Assembly: GCF_001425755.1 (NCBI RefSeq)
Contig: NZ_LMDH01000001.1
Span: 3,223,571-3,287,570 of the forward strand
Direction of reading: 5' to 3'
DNA: 64,000 nt
DNA from: Aeromicrobium sp. Root344
GTDB lineage: Bacteria; Actinomycetota; Actinomycetes; Propionibacteriales; Nocardioidaceae
This document shows, piece after piece, positions 59,362 to 64,000 of the stretch (position 1 is the stretch's first letter; each line of letters begins with the position of its first letter). A program made the position numbers and the translations under genes. The notes below the pieces were generated by a model. The model searched no databases and was not told the DNA's origin. It worked only from the letters and a program-made list of their open reading frames with translations.

Positions 59362-59400
59362 TCGACAAGCTCAAGGACGTGTCGTCCTTGAGCTTGTCGA
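59362..59400. terminator. Perfect 17-bp hairpin after fadA2
   Basis: Bases 59362-59378 and 59384-59400 are perfect inverted copies (arms begin TCGACAAGCTC and end GAGCTTGTCGA) with a 5-base loop, followed by ACTTTT at 59404-59410. It begins 7 bases after the fadA2 stop, so it is a good intrinsic terminator. The arm sequence also resembles the TTCGACAAGCTCAGG-type palindromes scattered in many bacterial genomes. Confidence 0.75.
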
Positions 59401-59455
59401 CAGGACTTTTCGCCGGCTTGCGTTGGAGCGCGCTCCAGCGCCTAGCGTCGAGGAC

Positions 59456-60421
59456 ATGACGACCTCGACCACCCTGCAGCGACCCCTACCGTCCGGCTTC
59501 GACGCCACCACGACGACCACAGACGTGCTCAAGGGCGTCGACCTGACGGGCCGGCTCGCCCTCGTGACCGGGGGCTACTCCGGCATCGGGATCGAGACGA
59601 CCCGCGCGCTCGTCGATGCGGGCGCCGAGGTCATCGTGCCGTCGCGCCGGGTCGAGACCGCCCGCGAGCAGCTCGCCGGACGTGAACGCGTGGAGGTCGA
59701 CGCGCTCGACCTGGGCGACCTCGAGAGCGTACGAACGTTCGCCGAGCGCTTCCTGGCAACCCACCGCACGCTCGACATCGTGGTCGACAGTGCCGGGATC
59801 ATGGCCGCCCCGGAGACTCGGGTGGGCCCGGGCTGGGAGTCCCAGCTCGCGACCAACCACCTCGGTCACTTCGCGCTCGTCAACCGCCTCTGGCCGGCGA
59901 TCGAGCCGGGAGGTGCGCGCGTCGTCTCGGTGAGCTCGCGCGGGCACCACTTCTCGCCGATCCGTTGGGACGATCCGCATTTCGAGCAGGGCTATGACAA
60001 GTGGCTCGCGTACGGGCAGTCCAAGACCGCGAACTCGCTGTTCGCGGTGCAGCTCGACGCGTTGGGCCGCGACTTCGGCGTGCGTGCGTTCGCGGTGCAT
60101 CCGGGCGCCATCCTCACCGGGCTCGTCCGCCACATGTCGATGGCTGAGCAGGTCGAGGCCGGCTACCTCGACGAGCAGGGCAACCTGATCGATCCCCGGT
60201 TCAAGTCGCCGGAGGCTGGTGCCGCGACGCAGGTGTGGGCCGCGACCTCGCGACAGCTCGACGACAGGGGAGGGCTCTACCTCGAGGACGTCGACATCGC
60301 GGCGCCCTGGACGGAGGACCAGGTCTACACAGGCGTCAAGGACTGGGCGATCGACGCGGACGAGGCGGAGCGACTCTGGACGTGGTCAGCCGAGCTGACC
60401 GGGGTCGACGCCTTCGCCTGA
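59456..60421 (+). CDS. Short-chain dehydrogenase/reductase
   Basis: 321 residues. Cofactor motif VTGGYSGIGIETTRAL near residue 38, DSAGIMAAP for the central strand motif, catalytic Ser in VSVSSRGHH, and YGQSK for the Tyr-Lys pair. The long form with a C-terminal extension resembles the retinol dehydrogenase/light-dependent protochlorophyllide reductase-like subgroup. Substrate unknown. ATG 59456 lies 7 bases after TAGCGT (59443-59448), the leaderless layout. It converges on a TetR gene. Confidence 0.87.
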   Translation: MTTSTTLQRPLPSGFDATTTTTDVLKGVDLTGRLALVTGGYSGIGIETTRALVDAGAEVIVPSRRVETAREQLAGRERVEVDALDLGDLESVRTFAERFLATHRTLDIVVDSAGIMAAPETRVGPGWESQLATNHLGHFALVNRLWPAIEPGGARVVSVSSRGHHFSPIRWDDPHFEQGYDKWLAYGQSKTANSLFAVQLDALGRDFGVRAFAVHPGAILTGLVRHMSMAEQVEAGYLDEQGNLIDPRFKSPEAGAATQVWAATSRQLDDRGGLYLEDVDIAAPWTEDQVYTGVKDWAIDADEAERLWTWSAELTGVDAFA

Positions 60422-60471
60422 TGGCAGTGGCTGTCGTCGCCTGCCGGTTGACGCGCTACGTGCCGCCGGGG

Positions 60472-61131
60472 TCAGGTCGACGGCTCGGCGCGGGCCATCG
60501 CGACCGCGGCGTGCTGCAGATAGGTCTTGACCACGTCGAACGGCACGGCGTCGACGGCGGGCTGGCCGGGGTCCTGCTCGCGTACGGACAACTGGAGCGT
60601 CGTGAGGTTCATGACGCCGAGCGCCTGGGTGTAGAACACGTTGGCCAGCAGGTTGGGGTCGCGCACGTGGAACTCGCCGGCCTTGACCCCGGCCTCGAGC
60701 ACGTCGACGACGTGGTTGAGGCACGCCGCCATCGCCCGGCCGAGGTCGAACATGACCCGCTCGCTGACCTCTTCCATGAGCTCCTCGCCGCGGCGACGCA
60801 GCAGGGTCTGGGCGCAGTCGACGAACGCCGGATAGGCCGACCCGAAGTCCAGGAACACGACGACCAGGTTCTCGAGGCGCCCGACGGGCTCGAGCGTGTC
60901 GTCGTCAGCAGTCTGCAGCGTCCCCCCGAGCTCGTCGAGGTAGCCGACGAGCGTCTCGGCGAACAGCTCCTCCTTGCCGGAGAAGTGCCGGTAGATGATC
61001 GCGCGGTTGATGCCCACGGCCCTCGCGATGTCCTCGATCTGCGCGTCGCGCACGCCACGCTCGTCGAACAGCGCGCGTGTGGCGTCGAGGATCTCCCTCT
61101 TGCGCTCAGCGCGGCGTTCCGAGACGGGCAT
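60472..61131 (-). CDS. TetR-family transcriptional regulator
   Basis: 219 residues. DNA-binding domain at about 8-55 (ILDATRALFDERGVRDAQIEDIARAVGINRAIIYRHFSGKEELF), then a long helical domain. ATG 61131 lies 7 bases after TAAAGT (61139-61144 on the minus strand), so the message is probably leaderless. It lies between an SDR gene and uvrB and may control the neighbouring fatty-acid genes; no palindrome was found directly in front of it. Confidence 0.87.
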   Translation of the reverse strand: MPVSERRAERKREILDATRALFDERGVRDAQIEDIARAVGINRAIIYRHFSGKEELFAETLVGYLDELGGTLQTADDDTLEPVGRLENLVVVFLDFGSAYPAFVDCAQTLLRRRGEELMEEVSERVMFDLGRAMAACLNHVVDVLEAGVKAGEFHVRDPNLLANVFYTQALGVMNLTTLQLSVREQDPGQPAVDAVPFDVVKTYLQHAAVAMARAEPST

Positions 61132-61168
61132 GGCAGCCACTTTAGAGGGCTTTGTCGGTGGCTGGACG

Positions 61169-61174
61169 TAGGCT
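61169..61174 (+). promoter_or_regulatory. -10 box upstream of the uvrB leader ORF
   Basis: TAGGCT lies 7 bases before ATG 61182, placing the transcription start at or next to that ATG. No -35 match and no LexA-type box (TCGAAC-N4-GTTCGA) were found in the gap before uvrB. Confidence 0.5.
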
Positions 61175-61181
61175 CGTGGGT

Positions 61182-61268
61182 ATGAGAGCGAGCGCCAGCG
61201 AGCACGACCATCCAAACATCATGCCGTCGGCTCCGTATGGTTGGTTTTTTGTGGAGGCGACGGCATGA
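61182..61268 (+). CDS. 28-codon ORF overlapping the uvrB start
   Basis: ATG 61182 lies 7 bases after TAGGCT, the leaderless pattern. The ORF encodes 28 residues (starting [10 protein letters not shown], ending WFFVEATA) and its stop overlaps the uvrB ATG as ATGA (61265-61268). The GGAGG of uvrB (61252-61256) lies inside it. This layout implies that uvrB translation depends on translation of the small ORF. Nothing in the sequence shows whether the peptide itself has a function. Confidence 0.55.
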   Translation: MRASASEHDHPNIMPSAPYGWFFVEATA

Positions 61269-63346
61269 GGTCCGTGTCAGAGCTGCAGCGCCAGGTGGCG
61301 CCCATCGAGGTCGTCTCCGACTACCAGCCCGCCGGTGACCAGCCGGCGGCGATCGCCGAGCTCGAACGCCGGATCAAGGCCGGGATCAAGGACAACGTGC
61401 TGCTCGGCGCGACCGGCACCGGCAAGACCGCGACGACCGCGTGGCTCGCCGAGCGGCTGCAGCGGCCGATGCTCGTGATGATGCCCAACAAGCTGCTCGC
61501 GGCCCAGTTCGCCAACGAGCTGCGTGGGCTGCTGCCCAACAACGCGGTCGAATACTTCGTCTCCTACTACGACTACTACCAACCCGAGGCCTACATCGCG
61601 CAGAGCGACACCTACATCGAGAAGGACTCGTCGGTCAACGAAGAGGTCGAGCGCCTGCGCCACTCGGCGACGTGGTCGCTGCTGACGCGACGCGACGTCA
61701 TCGTGGTGGCCACGGTGTCGTGCATCTACGGCCTCGGCTCGGCGCAGGAATACCTCGAGCGCATGATCGGCTTCAAGGTCGGTGAGGAGCTGCCGCGCGA
61801 GCAGCTGCTGCGCACGCTCGTGCAGGCTCAATACGTCCGCAACGACGTCGCGTCGACGCGCGGCACGTTCCGGGTCAAGGGCGACACCGTCGAGATCTTC
61901 CCCGTCTACCAGGAGCACGCCGTGCGGGTGGAGTTCTTCGGCGACGAGATCGAGCGGCTCATGACGCTGCACCCGCTGACCGGCGAGGTGCTCAGCGACG
62001 ACCAGGAGCTCTACGTCGGCGCAGCGACGCACTACGCCGCCGGCCAGGAGACCATGAATCGCGCGATGCGCACGATCGAGATCGAGCTGGAGGAGCGTCT
62101 CGCCGAGCTCGAGGGCGAGGGCAAGCTTCTCGAGGCCCAGCGACTGCGCATGCGCACGACCTACGACCTCGAGATGATGCAGCAGGTCGGCACGTGCGCC
62201 GGTATCGAGAACTACTCCCGCCACATGGACGGTCGCGGCCCCGGCACGCCGGGTCACTGCCTGCTCGACTACTTCCCCGACGACTTCGTCCTGGTGGTCG
62301 ACGAGTCACACGTGACGATCCCGCAGATCGGTGCGATGTACGAAGGCGACATGTCGCGCAAGCGTTCGCTCGTCGAGCACGGCTTCCGGCTGCCCAGCGC
62401 GATGGACAACCGGCCGCTCAAGTGGGCCGAGTTCCTCGAGCGCATCGGTCAGACCGTCTACCTCTCGGCAACTCCGGGAAACTACGAGATGGAGAAGGTC
62501 CAGGGCGACGTCGTCGAACAGATCATCCGCCCGACCGGCCTGATCGACCCCGAGGTCATCGTCAAGCCGACCAAGGGCCAGATCGACGACCTGATCACGC
62601 AGATCCGCACGCGCACCGATCGCGAGGAGCGGGTGCTCGTCACGACGCTGACCAAGAAGATGTCCGAAGACCTCACCGACTACCTCCTCGAGGCCGGCAT
62701 CCGCACCCGCTACCTTCACAGCGAGGTCGACACGCTGCGTCGTGTCGAGCTGCTCCGTGAGCTGCGCATGGGGGAGTACGACGTCCTGGTCGGCATCAAC
62801 CTGTTGCGTGAGGGCCTCGATCTGCCTGAGGTGAGCCTCGTGGCGATCCTCGACGCCGACAAGGAGGGCTTCCTGCGCTCCGGCCGGTCCCTCATCCAGA
62901 CGATCGGCCGCGCGGCGCGCAACGTGTCGGGCCAGGTCATCATGTACGCCGACACGATCACCGACTCGATGGGCTGGGCGATCGAGGAGACCAACCGCCG
63001 TCGCGAGAAGCAGGTCGCCTACAACACGGCCAACGGCATCGACCCGACACCGTTGCGCAAGAAGATCGGCGACATCACCGACATGCTCGCCCGCGAGGAT
63101 GCCGACACGGCCAACCTGCTCGCGGCGACCGGCGACAAGCGACGCAAGGGTGCGCCGGTGCCGCTGGGGCACACCGCCGACCTCGCCAACCTGCCGTCGG
63201 GCGAGCTGGCCGACCTCATCGAACAGCTCAGTGAGCAGATGCGGGCCGCGGCAGCCGAGCTGCAGTTCGAGGTCGCTGCGCGCCTGCGCGACGAGATCGG
63301 CGACCTCAAGAAGGAGCTCCGCAGCATGCTCCAAGCCGGCGTCTGA
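61265..63346 (+). CDS. uvrB: Excinuclease ABC subunit B
   Basis: 693 residues. Damage-verifying helicase-like subunit of nucleotide excision repair. Walker [14 protein letters not shown] near residue 45, the damage-binding beta-hairpin [22 protein letters not shown] near 100, DEAD-like box VVDESHVT, helicase motif VI (QTIGRAARN), and a C-terminal UVR domain (about 650-690) that binds UvrC. ATG 61265 was chosen for GGAGG 8 bases upstream and fit to the family start; it overlaps the stop of a 28-codon leader ORF. Confidence 0.96.
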   Translation: MRSVSELQRQVAPIEVVSDYQPAGDQPAAIAELERRIKAGIKDNVLLGATGTGKTATTAWLAERLQRPMLVMMPNKLLAAQFANELRGLLPNNAVEYFVSYYDYYQPEAYIAQSDTYIEKDSSVNEEVERLRHSATWSLLTRRDVIVVATVSCIYGLGSAQEYLERMIGFKVGEELPREQLLRTLVQAQYVRNDVASTRGTFRVKGDTVEIFPVYQEHAVRVEFFGDEIERLMTLHPLTGEVLSDDQELYVGAATHYAAGQETMNRAMRTIEIELEERLAELEGEGKLLEAQRLRMRTTYDLEMMQQVGTCAGIENYSRHMDGRGPGTPGHCLLDYFPDDFVLVVDESHVTIPQIGAMYEGDMSRKRSLVEHGFRLPSAMDNRPLKWAEFLERIGQTVYLSATPGNYEMEKVQGDVVEQIIRPTGLIDPEVIVKPTKGQIDDLITQIRTRTDREERVLVTTLTKKMSEDLTDYLLEAGIRTRYLHSEVDTLRRVELLRELRMGEYDVLVGINLLREGLDLPEVSLVAILDADKEGFLRSGRSLIQTIGRAARNVSGQVIMYADTITDSMGWAIEETNRRREKQVAYNTANGIDPTPLRKKIGDITDMLAREDADTANLLAATGDKRRKGAPVPLGHTADLANLPSGELADLIEQLSEQMRAAAAELQFEVAARLRDEIGDLKKELRSMLQAGV

Positions 63347-63389
63347 GACTTCCTCGGCCCTTGAGCGGTGGGTACGCCAGACTGTCCCC

Positions 63390-64000
63390 GTGACCCATGT
63401 CTTGCTCAACGAGCGTGTTCGTGCCGTCATCGATCCGGCGCGTGGCGCCCGCCTCACGAGCCTGGTCGTCGAGGGCCACGAGGTCTTGGCACGCGCCAGC
63501 GATCCCGGCATCGATCCGGCGATCGCCGACGGCTGCTTCCCGATGGTCCCGTGGGCCGGGCGAGTCCGCGACGGCCTGATCGAGCTGGACGGCACGACGT
63601 ACGAGCTGCCGCAGACCGACGGGACGCACGCCCTGCACGGATTGGGACACACCCGCGCGTGGGAGCGCGTGGCCGAGGGAGCATACGAGCTGGCGATCGG
63701 GGACCCCTGGCCGACTGAGGGCGTCGCCACGCTGACCTATGAGCTCCTCGATGACGGCATCCGCATCGAGCTGTCGTGGGACGACGACACGGAGGCGCCG
63801 TGCTCGATCGGGTTGCACCCGTGGTTCAGGCGCCGCCTCGGCGTGGGCGGCGAGCTCGTGGCGTCGCTGCGGCCCGAGGTCATGGTGGAGCGCGGCGCCG
63901 ACGGTCTGCCGACCGGCAGGCTCGTCGACCCGGCACCGGGCCCGTGGGATGACTGCTTCCGCCTCGTCTCGGCGCCCGTGTTGACGTGGCCGGGAGCGCT
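63390..64000 (+). CDS. Aldose 1-epimerase family protein (3' end outside window)
   Basis: 203 codons are present and the frame is open at the window end. VTHVLLNERVRAVIDPARGARLTSLVV opens the beta sandwich; CFPMVPWAGRVRDG supplies the Asn/Arg-like substrate loop, HALHGLGHTRAW the first His and CSIGLHPWF the second catalytic His, typical of galactose mutarotase-like enzymes. GTG 63390 lies 6 bases after CAGACT (63378-63383), a leaderless start, 43 bases after uvrB. The exact sugar is unknown. Confidence 0.85.
   Translation, partial: MTHVLLNERVRAVIDPARGARLTSLVVEGHEVLARASDPGIDPAIADGCFPMVPWAGRVRDGLIELDGTTYELPQTDGTHALHGLGHTRAWERVAEGAYELAIGDPWPTEGVATLTYELLDDGIRIELSWDDDTEAPCSIGLHPWFRRRLGVGGELVASLRPEVMVERGADGLPTGRLVDPAPGPWDDCFRLVSAPVLTWPGA

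Noticed and set aside
61132-61264. A LexA/SOS box upstream of uvrB
   Set aside because: No TCGAAC-N4-GTTCGA-like palindrome is present in the gap.
1-64000. CRISPR arrays, transposases, integrases, tRNA or rRNA genes
   Set aside because: None was seen: no regularly spaced repeats, no transposase or integrase motifs, and no tRNA-like cloverleaf noticed by eye. A dedicated tRNA search was not possible.

Overview
The window is high-GC DNA (about 70% in most genes, judged by eye) from an actinobacterium. Pointers are an AfsR/SARP regulator, LpqN-type and other lipoproteins, a probable F420-dependent LLM oxidoreductase, an Arr rifampin ADP-ribosyltransferase, a maoC-fabG4-fadA2 block with the gene order of the Mycobacterium tuberculosis Rv0241c-Rv0243 locus, and many GTG starts without a Shine-Dalgarno. 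A Nocardioides/Aeromicrobium-like organism would fit, but this is inference; no rRNA or tRNA is present to settle it.

Layout. 1-2420: end of a xylose-type ABC permease and a ROK regulator. 2465-4664: self-regulated TetR plus DHA2 efflux pump, closed by a terminator. 4679-9714 (minus): ABC-2 type ATPase, permease and an exported beta-propeller/phosphoesterase protein. 9867-14734: arr, an ArsR-DHFR-SRPBCC operon, an FAD monooxygenase, a second DHFR-like protein and a GNAT enzyme. 14855-19897: AfsR-type regulator facing a lipoprotein pair, one a metallopeptidase with a duplicated domain. 19991-24067: GNAT, methyltransferase, a third DHFR-like protein and an LLM oxidoreductase with a small upstream ORF. 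24075-34850: accessory stretch with hypothetical genes, a hydrolase-cyclase fusion, a LysR-hydrolase-SDR group, a lower-GC gene for a PIN/coiled-coil/membrane protein, and an SDR remnant. 34987-38754 (minus): xylB-xylA-ROK operon. 38937-48051: six genes chained by start/stop overlaps, best read as guanidine (or urea) use through allophanate. 48082-55517: flavin reductase, dxs, PAC2 protein, DUF418 protein, TesB thioesterase and a secreted CocE-type hydrolase. 55569-59355: htdX-like and fabG4-like genes diverging from fadA2 around a shared palindrome. 59456-64000: SDR, TetR, uvrB preceded by a coupled 28-codon ORF, and the start of an aldose 1-epimerase gene.

Two themes run through the window. 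First, about 20 starts have a TANNNT-like -10 hexamer 6-8 bases upstream, as expected for leaderless mRNAs. In two cases the leaderless start opens a tiny ORF whose stop overlaps the next gene's start (ATGA), upstream of uvrB and of the LLM oxidoreductase. Second, many regulators sit beside near-perfect palindromes that look like their operators (2465-2489, 10732-10757, 30109-30125, 38775-38790, 38887-38906, 57826-57840). I see no CRISPR array, transposase, tRNA or rRNA. All function calls come from reading motifs by eye; no database search was run.
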